Positions 8,027 through 15,125 of a stretch of 22,111 nt of DNA are shown here, piece after piece. The DNA comes from Oscillospiraceae bacterium (GTDB lineage Bacteria > Bacillota > Clostridia > Oscillospirales > Oscillospiraceae). The stretch is from positions 1 through 22,111 of the forward strand of contig CAJGCI010000018.1 in NCBI GenBank assembly GCA_904501855.1, written 5' to 3'. Each line of letters starts with the position of its first letter. Position 1 is the first letter of the stretch. The notes beneath the pieces are model-generated. The model had not been told where the DNA came from. It searched no databases and saw nothing but the letters and a program-made list of their open reading frames with translations. The position numbers were made by a program, and so were the translations under genes.

Positions 8027-9021
8027 ATCTTTTTCTTTCCCCCTGCGGGTTTTTTCCCGGTTCCGGATACCGGGCCTTCATACTTTTCATAGGCCTCGAT
8101 GATCTTCTGTACCAGCTGATGACGGACGACGTCCGCGCCGGTCAGTTCACAGATCCCGATGTCATCGATATCCCGCAGCACCTTCATGGCGGTCTTGAGG
8201 CCGGACTGCTTGTCCGCCGGAAGATCGATCTGGGTGACGTCGCCGGTGATGACCACCTTGGAGCCGAATCCCAGACGGGTCAGGAACATCTTCATCTGTT
8301 CCCGGGAGGTATTCTGTGCCTCATCCAGAATGATGAAGCTGTCATCCAGGGTACGTCCGCGCATGTACGCGAGAGGTGCCACTTCGATATTGCCCCTCTC
8401 CATGTATTTCTGATAGGTATCCACGCCCAGCATGTCAAACAGGGCGTCATAAAGAGGTCTCAGATACGGATCGACTTTGCTCTGCAGATCCCCGGGCAGG
8501 AAACCCAGCCGTTCCCCGGCTTCCACCGCGGGACGGGTAAGGATGATGCGGTTGACTTCCTCCGCGCGGAATGCCGCCACGGCCGCCGCCACCGCCAGAT
8601 ACGTCTTGCCGGTTCCCGCCGGTCCGATGCCCAGCGTGATGGTATTGTGACGGATCGAATCACAGTAGTTCTTCTGTCCCAGAGTCTTGGCCTTGATGGG
8701 CTTTCCCTTGGCGGTGATGCAGATCACGTCTCCGGCCAGGTCGCTGATCTTGGTCTCCCGGCCTTCCCGCACCAGCTTCAGGATATACCGCACATTCTGA
8801 GCGTCGATGTTTTCCCCTTTTGCCGCCAGTGTCAGCAGACCGTTGATGGCTTTCTCCGCATGCATCACGGCCTCCGGCTCCCCGCAGATATGGATGCGGT
8901 TGTCCCGGTCGATGACTTTCACTTCCAGTTCTTCCTCGATGAGCCGAAGATTCTGGTCAAAGGAACCGAACACGCTGATGACGTGTTCCATCCGTTCCAC
9001 TTCAATTACTTTCTCGATCAT
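8023..9021 (-). CDS. phoH: PhoH-like ATPase
   Basis: This 332-residue PhoH-family protein (PhoH-like/YbeZ type) is a cytosolic P-loop ATPase related to the helicase core of superfamily 1, associated by family and by adjacency with YbeY in RNA metabolism. Walker A is GPAGTGKT at 133-140 and Walker B is LDEAQN with Asp233. Sensor-like motifs VITGDVTQIDLP and the TRPAVEAGERLGFLPGD stretch are both characteristic. An N-terminal KH-like region precedes the ATPase domain. The C-terminus is a short basic tail (GTGKKPAGGKKKI). The ATG at 9021 has AGAGG 7 bases upstream. It is the first gene of the phoH-ybeY-era-recO-mutS2 operon. Confidence 0.95.
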   Translation of the reverse strand: MIEKVIEVERMEHVISVFGSFDQNLRLIEEELEVKVIDRDNRIHICGEPEAVMHAEKAINGLLTLAAKGENIDAQNVRYILKLVREGRETKISDLAGDVICITAKGKPIKAKTLGQKNYCDSIRHNTITLGIGPAGTGKTYLAVAAAVAAFRAEEVNRIILTRPAVEAGERLGFLPGDLQSKVDPYLRPLYDALFDMLGVDTYQKYMERGNIEVAPLAYMRGRTLDDSFIILDEAQNTSREQMKMFLTRLGFGSKVVITGDVTQIDLPADKQSGLKTAMKVLRDIDDIGICELTGADVVRHQLVQKIIEAYEKYEGPVSGTGKKPAGGKKKI

Positions 9022-9065
9022 TTACTAACCTCTTAAAGATCTAAAATCGGCATAAAGCCGTAGAT

Positions 9066-9089
9066 ATTCTATCACATACCCCTTGTCAA
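9066..9089 (-). promoter_or_regulatory. Putative promoter of the phoH operon
   Basis: On the minus strand there is an extended -10, TGATAGAAT (TAGAAT at 9066-9071). A perfect TTGACA (9084-9089) lies only 12 bases further upstream, too close to serve as its -35. Either the extended -10 works alone, or TTGACA pairs with a poorer hexamer (TATCTA) 17 bases downstream. The leader contains a small CGGC/GCCG hairpin (around 9050). Confidence 0.45.
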
Positions 9090-9125
9090 ATTCCACTGCG
9101 TTCTCCCGGCAGGCGGAAATATACG

Positions 9126-9154
9126 AAAGAAAAAACGCCCCGAAGGACGTTTTT
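9126..9154 (-). terminator. Rho-independent terminator after the murA-chr operon
   Basis: On the minus strand the stem ACGTCC/GGGCGT (one G-U pair) closes a stable UUCG tetraloop and is extended by four A-T pairs at its base. It is followed by six T residues and CTTT. It begins about 14 bases after the stop of the second chromate-transporter gene. It separates that operon from phoH. The plus-strand reading has a C/A mismatch and a weaker T-run. Confidence 0.88.
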
Positions 9155-9167
9155 GTAAAAAATCGAT

Positions 9168-9743
9168 TTAAAAAGCAAATACGATGCCCACCACCGCCGA
9201 TGCAAGGATGAAGAAGATCGGGTGGATCTTCCTGATCCTGGGCACCAGATTCGTCAGGACCAGAAGGGCCGCTGCCAGGATCCATGCCTTCCAGCGGAAC
9301 AGGTCTCCAACAGCCCCGGAAACGGAATAGGCGTCCAGATCCAGAAGGGCCAGGCGGAGGATCAGATATCCCGCCGCGGCGATCAGTCCCAGAGAGCAGG
9401 GCCGCAGACCGTAGAAACCGGCATCCACATACTTGTTCTGACGGAACTTCTGCAGCACTTTGGCAATGATCATGATGATGATCAGCGAAGGCATGATCAG
9501 ACCGAGGGTCGCAATGACGCCCCCGGGAATGCCCGCCGTGGTATATCCCACGTAGGTCGCCATGTTGACGCCCATGGCACCGGGTGTGGACTCGCTCACC
9601 GCGATCATGTCCGCCAGAGCGCCGTGGGTAAACCATCCGGTCTTGTCCGCCATGTCATACAGGAACGGCACGGTGGCCAGTCCGCCGCCCACGGCAAACA
9701 GACCGGTCTTGAAAAACTCGAAAAACAGACGAAGGTAGATCAT
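9168..9743 (-). CDS. Chromate transporter family protein, second half-size subunit
   Basis: This 191-residue membrane protein belongs to the short-chain CHR (chromate ion transporter) family, in which two homologous halves encoded by adjacent genes together form the transporter. The family signature appears as FFKTGLFAVGGGLATVPFL (about 9-27) and the second motif as SESTPGAMGVNMATYVGY. Several hydrophobic segments follow (GGVIATLGLIMPSLIIIMII; LIAAAGYLILRLALL; two at the C-terminus). The frame is open upstream, but those residues are the neighbour gene read out of frame. The ATG at 9743 overlaps the previous stop as ATGA. Family membership says little about the true substrate: many CHR proteins in anaerobes have no chromate phenotype. 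Confidence 0.9.
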   Translation of the reverse strand: MIYLRLFFEFFKTGLFAVGGGLATVPFLYDMADKTGWFTHGALADMIAVSESTPGAMGVNMATYVGYTTAGIPGGVIATLGLIMPSLIIIMIIAKVLQKFRQNKYVDAGFYGLRPCSLGLIAAAGYLILRLALLDLDAYSVSGAVGDLFRWKAWILAAALLVLTNLVPRIRKIHPIFFILASAVVGIVFAF

Positions 9744-10303
9744 TTTCCGCGCACCCCCATCTGAGTCAGCAGGATGCCCGTTACCGCGGCGATGATCACA
9801 TACACCACGGGAGATACATCCAGGAAAACGGAAAGGACGAACACAACGGCAAAGATACAGAGTCCTGCCTTGTCCTTGACGGCGCCTTTCCACAGTTTGA
9901 GAACGGCATTGAACACCAGAACACAGACGCAGACACGGATCCCGGCAAAGGCATGCCGGACCACCGGTGCATCTGCGAAGTGCGTGAGCACCGAAGCGAT
10001 GAGAAGGATGATCACGATGCTGGGAAACACGACGCCCAGCGTAGCCGTGATCCCTCCGGCGATCCCCGCTTTCTTCTGTCCGATGAAGGTCGCCGTATTC
10101 ACCGCAATGATCCCGGGAGTGCACTGTCCCACCGCGTAGTAGTCCATCAGTTCCTCTTCCGTGGCCCAGTGGCGGTCTTCCACGATCTCCCGCTGCAGGA
10201 TGGGAAGCATCGCATACCCGCCGCCGAAGGTCATGACGCCGACCTTCGCGAACGCGCCGAACAGCTGGGCAAGGAATCCTATGCTTGTCCGCTCTTCATT
10301 CAT
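9740..10303 (-). CDS. Chromate transporter family protein, first half-size subunit
   Basis: This 187-residue protein is the partner short-chain CHR protein. The signature FAKVGVMTFGGGYAMLPIL occupies about residues 18-36, and the motif YAVGQCTPGIIAVNTATFIG follows near 55-74. Hydrophobic segments at roughly 78-108, 115-135 and 148-180 predict about five to six membrane passes. The two subunits probably act as a heterodimer of inverted halves, as inferred for this family. The ATG overlaps the pgcA stop as ATGA, and the gene has the same overlap with the second subunit, so all three are likely translated in series. The substrate (chromate, sulfate or another anion) cannot be read from the sequence. 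Confidence 0.9.
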   Translation of the reverse strand: MNEERTSIGFLAQLFGAFAKVGVMTFGGGYAMLPILQREIVEDRHWATEEELMDYYAVGQCTPGIIAVNTATFIGQKKAGIAGGITATLGVVFPSIVIILLIASVLTHFADAPVVRHAFAGIRVCVCVLVFNAVLKLWKGAVKDKAGLCIFAVVFVLSVFLDVSPVVYVIIAAVTGILLTQMGVRGK

Positions 10304-12030
10304 TGTGCCAATTTCTCCGCGAATTCCTGATATCTGGCGATCTTTTCCTGAACCTCTTCCCGGCTGGAACCGTCTGCAAGGATATAGATCTTGATCTTGG
10401 GTTCCGTTCCGGAGGGGCGCACGATAAAGCTCGTATTGTCCGCCAGATCATAATAGAGGACGTTGGATCCCCTGATGGAAGTCGTTCCGACTTTTCCCAG
10501 GTTGGCCACCGAGACGCTGCCGTCCAGGTAATCCCGCAGCTGTTCCACGCCGGTGCCGGCGATCTCGGAGAACGGTTCGCTCCGCAGATCATCCATCAGC
10601 TTCGCCATGCGCTCCAGGCCGTCCAGTCCGGGCATGACGAGATTCAGGGTCTTTTCCTCAAAATAACCGTATTCTTCGTACTTTTCCTCAATGGCGTCCG
10701 CCAGAGTCATTCCCCTGCCGAAATAATAGGCCGCCATCTCTGCGATAAGCACCGATGCCGTGACGGCATCCTTGTCCCGCACATAATCGCCCATCATATA
10801 GCCGTAGCTCTCCTCATAGGCGAAAATATACTGATAGGAGCCTTCCTGCTCCCACTGCGCGATCCGTTCCGCCATGAACTTGAATCCCGTAAAGGTATCT
10901 TCCATGTGGACGTTGTTTCTCCGGCAGACTTCCTTCGCCATCTCCGTGGTCACGATGCTCTTCACCGCACCGGGATTGTCCGGCATGGTATTCGTACGGT
11001 AACGCGCCTTGATGATGTAGTCCAGCAGAAGGACGCCCATCTGGTTGCCGGTAATGGGGATGTACTCTTCCCCTTTCCGCACCAGTACCCCGACACGGTC
11101 CGCATCGGGATCGGAGCCGATAATGATATCACTGCCCACTTTTCTGGCAAGCTCCACCGCCAGTGCGAATCCCTCCGGGTTTTCCGGATTGGGACTTTCC
11201 ACCGTGGGGAAGGTACCGTCGATCACCATCTGTTCCTCCACAGGATAGAGATGCCGGATCCCGAGACGCCGCAGCGCTTCCGGGATGATCCGGTATCCGC
11301 ATCCGTGGAACGGGGTGTAGACCACCTTGAAACGGTCTGCCACCGCCTCAACGGCCTCACGGTCGATGGCCTGTCCCAGCACGCGCTTGAGGAAGGCTTC
11401 GTCCGTCTCCTCATCCAGCAGGATGATCTGACCCAGCTCCACCGCCTCATCATAATCGCAGGTGGAAAAGTCATTGAACAGATCGATCTCCTCCATCTGC
11501 CGGGCGATCTGTTCCGCCTTCTGTGGGGGCAGCTGCGCGCCGTCCGACCAGTAGACCTTGTATCCGTTGTATTCCTTCGGGTTGTGGCTTGCCGTCACGT
11601 TGATTCCGGCTGCCGCACCGTAATAGCGGATGGCAAACGATAGCTCCGGCGTGGGATGCAGGGACGGAAACAGACGGACTTTGATCCCGTTTGCCGCCAT
11701 GACGCAGGCGGCTTCCCGGGCAAACTCCTGGCTGTTCTGCCGGCAGTCGTAACAGATCACGATGCCTTTCAGCGCCGTCTCCACCCCTTCGTTGTTGATA
11801 ACGTTGGCGAAGGACTGTGTCACGTGACGGATCACGTGGATATTCATGTGATGCAGACCCAGCTTCATCGTACCCCGGAGGCCGGCGGTACCGAAGGACA
11901 GCGGTTCAAAGAACCGGCTCTCGATCTCTTTTTCGTCGTCGGCGATGGCGTTGAGCTCCTCCCATTCCGACTCATTGAGCGCCGGACTGTCCAGCCAGTG
12001 CTGGTACTCTTCCTTATACGTTCTCCTCAT
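10300..12030 (-). CDS. pgcA: Alpha-phosphoglucomutase / phosphomannomutase family protein
   Basis: This alpha-D-phosphohexomutase interconverts glucose-6-phosphate and glucose-1-phosphate (or the mannose pair), feeding UDP-glucose and surface glycan synthesis. The 576 residues are close to the roughly 581 of B. subtilis PgcA. All four active-site loops are present: the phosphoserine loop TASHNP with Ser148, the Mg-binding DPDADR at 307-312, the sugar-specificity loop EESYG at 406-410, and the phosphate-binding RPSGTEPK from 538. The frame is open slightly further upstream. I chose ATG 12030 because AAGGAG lies 9 bases before it. The start overlaps the DUF2007 gene by 17 bases. Glucose versus mannose preference is not certain, but length and loop sequence favour the PgcA type. 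Confidence 0.93.
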   Translation of the reverse strand: MRRTYKEEYQHWLDSPALNESEWEELNAIADDEKEIESRFFEPLSFGTAGLRGTMKLGLHHMNIHVIRHVTQSFANVINNEGVETALKGIVICYDCRQNSQEFAREAACVMAANGIKVRLFPSLHPTPELSFAIRYYGAAAGINVTASHNPKEYNGYKVYWSDGAQLPPQKAEQIARQMEEIDLFNDFSTCDYDEAVELGQIILLDEETDEAFLKRVLGQAIDREAVEAVADRFKVVYTPFHGCGYRIIPEALRRLGIRHLYPVEEQMVIDGTFPTVESPNPENPEGFALAVELARKVGSDIIIGSDPDADRVGVLVRKGEEYIPITGNQMGVLLLDYIIKARYRTNTMPDNPGAVKSIVTTEMAKEVCRRNNVHMEDTFTGFKFMAERIAQWEQEGSYQYIFAYEESYGYMMGDYVRDKDAVTASVLIAEMAAYYFGRGMTLADAIEEKYEEYGYFEEKTLNLVMPGLDGLERMAKLMDDLRSEPFSEIAGTGVEQLRDYLDGSVSVANLGKVGTTSIRGSNVLYYDLADNTSFIVRPSGTEPKIKIYILADGSSREEVQEKIARYQEFAEKLAQ

Positions 12031-12337
12031 TTCGGACTTCTCCTTCACAAAGAGTTCTGGCTTCCTCAGCCCGGGACGCAGGCACAAACAGATCCGCGCC
12101 GTTTCCGCTGATCCCCATGATCACCCGGCCCAGCTGCCCGTTGTTGGGATACTGGCGGATGCAGGGAATGCCGTATGCGGAAAGCATATTGACGAGAAGA
12201 TCGTCTTCCATATCCGTGGAAGCGCAGTGCTTCAGGAATACCGGCTCCTCGAAATCACCGTTTTCGTCTTTCGGCCAGTCGTCCTGCAGCTTACCGTAGG
12301 GGGTCCTCCCCCATTCCTCTTTGACATTCGATTCCAT
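12014..12337 (-). CDS. DUF2007-like small protein (putative signal-transducing protein family)
   Basis: This is a 107-residue cytosolic protein without signal peptide or membrane segment. An acidic N-terminal stretch (about 1-32: WGRTPYGKLQDDWPKDENGD) precedes a compact domain: EPVFLKHCASTDMEDDLLVNMLSAYGI, then a segment ending in MGISGNGADLFVPASRAEEARTL. The order strand-helix over a 'cross-membrane-like' pattern, ending in a VPxSRxEEA motif, is what I recall for the DUF2007 fold, related to PII-like ferredoxin-type domains. The biochemical function of the family is unknown. AGAGG lies 7 bases upstream of the ATG. It starts 12 bases after the rlmH stop and overlaps pgcA by 17 bases, so it is made together with RlmH and PgcA. 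The assignment is from pattern recognition. Confidence 0.75.
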   Translation of the reverse strand: MESNVKEEWGRTPYGKLQDDWPKDENGDFEEPVFLKHCASTDMEDDLLVNMLSAYGIPCIRQYPNNGQLGRVIMGISGNGADLFVPASRAEEARTLCEGEVRNEENV

Positions 12338-12349
12338 GTTTCAATCCTC

Positions 12350-12832
12350 TTATTTATGATACCGGGAACCCCGGTTGATCTGATATGCACGGTAGATCTG
12401 TTCCGCCAGAAGGACCCGAGCAAGATGATGGGGAAACGTCATGGGAGACATGCTCATCCGCACATCCGCCTGTTTCTTCAGCCGTTCATCCATGCCGAAG
12501 GAGGAACCGATGAGAAAACACATGTCCGGTTTTCCGGACTGCTCCCGTTCCAGGAACATCTGGGCAAACTGGGGGCTGGACATGGTCTTTCCCTCCACGC
12601 ACAGCGCCACCACGAAGGCGTTCTTCGGGATCGCCTTTTCCACCGCGGCGGCTTCCTTCTCCAGTGCGCGCCGGATCTCTCCCTCCGACGGATCGTCGGG
12701 AAGACGCTCCTCCGCCAGTTCCACACACTGGAACCGGCAGAACGCGCCCAGGCGTTTCCGGTATTCCTCAAATGCGGAAATATAGAATTTTTCCCGCATC
12801 TTCCCGGTACATATCAGTGTAACTGTCTGCAT
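12350..12832 (-). CDS. rlmH: 23S rRNA (pseudouridine(1915)-N(3))-methyltransferase RlmH
   Basis: RlmH is a SPOUT (trefoil-knot) methyltransferase that methylates pseudouridine 1915 in helix 69 of 23S rRNA on the assembled ribosome, using SAM. The 160-residue length is typical. The knot region is clear: FLIGSSFGMDERLKKQADVR, MSPMTFPHHLARVLLAEQIYRA and the invariant end INRGSRYHK. The loop reads IGSSFG where IGG(S/A)xG is more usual. The ATG shares one base with the walJ stop (TAATG), and GGAAG lies about 8 bases upstream. WalJ followed by RlmH is also seen near the wal operon in Bacillus, so the adjacency is conserved. Confidence 0.96.
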   Translation of the reverse strand: MQTVTLICTGKMREKFYISAFEEYRKRLGAFCRFQCVELAEERLPDDPSEGEIRRALEKEAAAVEKAIPKNAFVVALCVEGKTMSSPQFAQMFLEREQSGKPDMCFLIGSSFGMDERLKKQADVRMSMSPMTFPHHLARVLLAEQIYRAYQINRGSRYHK

Positions 12833-13602
12833 TATATCACTTCCGTTGATACCGTCAAATTCCCGAGCATGGGTGCCGTGTGCAGCGTCGATCCGGTACC
12901 GGAGAGGGACTGCGCCACGGTATCGTATGCCAGCTGGACCGTATTGTTGTTCCGGCTGAGATGGCCCAAAATAAAATGACAGGTCCCCTGTTGACGCAGG
13001 ATCCCCGCCAGTTCGGCACTGGACTCATTGGACAGGTGTCCGTGATCGGACAGGATCCTCTTCTTGAGATAATAGGGGTAGCCTCCCGTACGGAGCATCT
13101 GGATATCATGATTGGCCTCGATGAGAGCGATATCCGCTCCGGTCAGCCCCTCGATGATCTCCTCCGTGATGCATCCGGTGTCCGTGGCATATCCCAGCAC
13201 AGCATCTCCGGTGAACCGGTAACCCACGCAGTCCGCTGCATCATGGGGAACATGAAATGCCCGGATCTGCACATCGTTCACAGAGAAAACTGTTCCCGTC
13301 TCAATTTCATGAAACGGGATGACACAGTCCGCGCCCATGGCTTCCAGCGCATGGATCACGGGAAGAGTTGCGAACACAGGGAGCTGATAGTGTTTTTCCA
13401 GCACACGAAGCCCGGAAATATGGTCGGAGTGTTCATGCGTAATGAGCACTCCATCCAGATCCTGAGGCTCCAGCCCCTCCTGCCGAAGTCCTTCCTTTAT
13501 TCGTTTGCATGAGATCCCGGCATCGATGAGGATCCGGGTCTCTCCCTCGCGGATCAGGGCACAGTTGCCGGTGGATCCGCTGGCCAGAGTGGTGATCTGC
13601 AT
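12832..13602 (-). CDS. walJ: WalJ/YycJ-type MBL-fold metallohydrolase
   Basis: This 256-residue metallo-beta-lactamase-fold protein is of the WalJ (YycJ) type. The N-terminal strand MQITTLASGSTGNC is characteristic of the family. The metal-binding motif HEHSDH (His56, His58, Asp60, His61) lies in LITHEHSDHISGL. Later ligands are in HVPHDAADCVGY, GYATDTG and the HLSRNNN stretch near the C-terminus. Family members are described as nucleases or linked to coordination of cell-wall and DNA replication events; the precise substrate is unsettled. The frame continues upstream into murA, and I chose ATG 13602 because it gives the canonical start, 1 base after the murA stop. There is no good ribosome-binding site (GGAG is 17 bases away), suggesting coupling. 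No WalR/WalK genes are present here. Confidence 0.93.
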   Translation of the reverse strand: MQITTLASGSTGNCALIREGETRILIDAGISCKRIKEGLRQEGLEPQDLDGVLITHEHSDHISGLRVLEKHYQLPVFATLPVIHALEAMGADCVIPFHEIETGTVFSVNDVQIRAFHVPHDAADCVGYRFTGDAVLGYATDTGCITEEIIEGLTGADIALIEANHDIQMLRTGGYPYYLKKRILSDHGHLSNESSAELAGILRQQGTCHFILGHLSRNNNTVQLAYDTVAQSLSGTGSTLHTAPMLGNLTVSTEVI

Positions 13603-13603
13603 G

Positions 13604-14905
13604 TCAGCTGATCTTCGCTCCGTCACTGTTCTTCTCATTCTCCGGGAAATCCGCGATGCGGATATCCGCACCCAGAGCAGTGAGCTTGCCGATAAAATTC
13701 TCATAACCGCGTTCGATGAAATGGATATCTTCCACATAGGTGGTGCCATACGCGCACAGTCCCGCAATGACCATGGCGGCGCCGGCACGAAGATCGCAGG
13801 CCATGACCGGAGCGCCGGTCAGTTTCTGGCCGCCTTCGAAGATGGCGATGCGTCCGTCCACCTGGACTTCCGCGCCCATTTTACGCAGTTCGTTCACATA
13901 TTTATAGCGATTGTCATAGATCCCTTCGGTGATGACGGAAGTTCCTTCCGCCATGCAGAGAAGCGCGCCCATCTGCGGCTGCATGTCCGTGGGGAATCCG
14001 GGATACGGCAGGGTCTTGACATTGGCTTTCTTCAGCACTGCCGGTCCGGTGACCAGCACGCTGTCCTCAAACTCCTCGACGGTGGTGCCGGTCTCGCGAA
14101 GCTTCGCGCTGATGCACTCCAGATGTTTGGGGATCACGTTCTTGATCAGCACTCTTCCGTGGGTCGCCGCCGCAGCCACCATGTAGGTGCCCGCTTCGAT
14201 CTGATCGGGAATGATGCTGTAGGTGCCGCCGTGAAGTTCCTCCACGCCGTTGATCTTGATGGTATCGGTACCGGCTCCGCGGACATCAGCGCCCATGGAG
14301 TTCAGGAAGTTTGCAAGGTCCACGATATGAGGCTCGCGGGCTGCGTTCTCAATGACGGTCTTTCCTTCCGCCATGGTGGCTGCCAGCATGATGTTCATGG
14401 TGGCGCCGACGGAGACCTTATCCAGATAGATGCGGTTGCCGTGCAGTTTTCCGTCCGGGGTATCCGCATAGACGAAGCCGTTGCGGATATCGATCTCGGC
14501 ACCCAGAGCGGTCATGCCCTTGACGTGCTGGTCGATGGGACGGACGCCGAAGTTGCATCCGCCGGGCATGGTGGTCTTGGCCTTGCCGAAGCGGGCAAGC
14601 ATGGCTCCGATCAGATAGTAGGAGGCACGGATCTTGCGCATCAGATCGTAGGGAGAGTCCTGAAGGGACACATCTCTGCTGTCGATCTCGATGGTGGATT
14701 TGTTGATCAGACGGATCTTGCATCCCAGATGAGTCAGGATAGTCAGAAGCATATCCGCATCACTGATCTGAGGAATGTTCTCCAGACGGCATACGCCGTT
14801 GACCATCAGGGCCGCCGGAATGATGGCAACTGCCGCATTCTTCGCACCGCTGATGGATACTTCGCCGTGAAGCTCATTTCCGCCATTGATTACATACTTT
14901 TCCAA
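13604..14905 (-). CDS. murA: UDP-N-acetylglucosamine 1-carboxyvinyltransferase (TTG start)
   Basis: MurA performs the first committed step of peptidoglycan synthesis, transferring enolpyruvate from PEP to UDP-GlcNAc in the cytosol. From the TTG at 14905 the product is 433 residues, a normal MurA length, and begins (M)EKYVINGGNELHGEV. Conserved Lys22-Asn23 lie in SGAKNAA. The catalytic Cys117 lies in GGCNFGVRPID, so the enzyme should be fosfomycin-sensitive in principle (Asp there gives resistance). The frame continues 31 codons upstream to ATGs at 14998 and 14986, but that stretch has no family resemblance and covers a hairpin. AAAGGGTG stands about 10 bases before the TTG. It is the first gene of the seven-gene unit with walJ. 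A second MurA paralogue is common in Firmicutes and cannot be excluded elsewhere. Confidence 0.95.
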   Translation of the reverse strand: MEKYVINGGNELHGEVSISGAKNAAVAIIPAALMVNGVCRLENIPQISDADMLLTILTHLGCKIRLINKSTIEIDSRDVSLQDSPYDLMRKIRASYYLIGAMLARFGKAKTTMPGGCNFGVRPIDQHVKGMTALGAEIDIRNGFVYADTPDGKLHGNRIYLDKVSVGATMNIMLAATMAEGKTVIENAAREPHIVDLANFLNSMGADVRGAGTDTIKINGVEELHGGTYSIIPDQIEAGTYMVAAAATHGRVLIKNVIPKHLECISAKLRETGTTVEEFEDSVLVTGPAVLKKANVKTLPYPGFPTDMQPQMGALLCMAEGTSVITEGIYDNRYKYVNELRKMGAEVQVDGRIAIFEGGQKLTGAPVMACDLRAGAAMVIAGLCAYGTTYVEDIHFIERGYENFIGKLTALGADIRIADFPENEKNSDGAKIS

Positions 14906-14920
14906 TTTATCAAAACACCC

Positions 14921-14948
14921 TTTACATTTCCGGTTCTCCGAATGTAAA
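14921..14948 (-). promoter_or_regulatory. Hairpin abutting the murA Shine-Dalgarno
   Basis: On the minus strand an 8-base-pair stem (TTTACATT with AATGTAAA) continues through a 2-base bulge into CGG/CCG closing an AGAA loop. Its 3' arm supplies the first A residues of the AAAGGGTG ribosome-binding site (14916-14923) of the TTG start. There is no T-run after it, so it is not an ordinary terminator. A role in controlling MurA translation is inference. Confidence 0.5.
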
Positions 14949-14988
14949 AAGAGACGGAGAAATGTGGATCCTGTTTTCTCATTCATGC

Positions 14989-15006
14989 CCGGTTTCACAC
15001 CGGTTT
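14989..15006. repeat. CCGGTTT direct repeat at 11-base period in the murA leader
   Basis: The heptamer CCGGTTT occurs at 14989-14995 and 15000-15006 (AAACCGG on the minus strand), one helical turn apart. It lies between the murA promoter and the start codon. It could be a protein-binding site, but chance cannot be excluded for a repeat this short. Confidence 0.4.
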
Positions 15007-15011
15007 GAGGG

Positions 15012-15034
15012 ATATTATAACCGAATTATAATAT
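15012..15034. promoter_or_regulatory. AT-rich palindrome near the murA transcription start (operator-like)
   Basis: A perfect inverted repeat, ATATTATAA (15012-15020) and TTATAATAT (15026-15034), flanks a 5-base centre CCGAA. Two further matching bases lie beyond one mismatch on each side. On the minus strand it starts about 12 bases downstream of the predicted -10, where a repressor would act. Each arm also contains TATAAT on the minus strand, so an overlapping alternative promoter is possible. Confidence 0.5.
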
Positions 15035-15045
15035 TCCACTAGGGT

Positions 15046-15074
15046 ATCTTAGCATAACGATCCGCGAAATTCAA
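15046..15074 (-). promoter_or_regulatory. Putative sigma-A promoter of murA
   Basis: On the minus strand TTGAAT (15069-15074) and TAAGAT (15046-15051) are separated by 17 bases, with TGC directly before the -10 (extended -10). This leaves a leader of about 135 bases before the murA TTG. Confidence 0.6.
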
Positions 15075-15125
15075 TATTTTGTGTTCAACTTTTCAAAACT
15101 TCTATACCTTGTGGTTGACAACTCA

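Noticed and set aside
5960..8092. A 710-codon open frame on the plus strand opposite recO, era and ybeY
   Set aside because: It lies antisense to three well-identified genes, has no recognisable domain, and its composition is that of GC-rich genes read in the complementary frame. It has no ribosome-binding site of its own that I can support.
9744..10124. Long N-terminal extension of the second chromate-transporter gene
   Set aside because: These residues are the first subunit's gene read in another frame; the ATG at 9743 begins the family sequence and overlaps the preceding stop.
15075..15125. Terminator for nudF in the AT-rich gap before the murA promoter
   Set aside because: Only short, weak symmetric words (such as TTTTGAAAA) are present, without a stable stem followed by a T-run.
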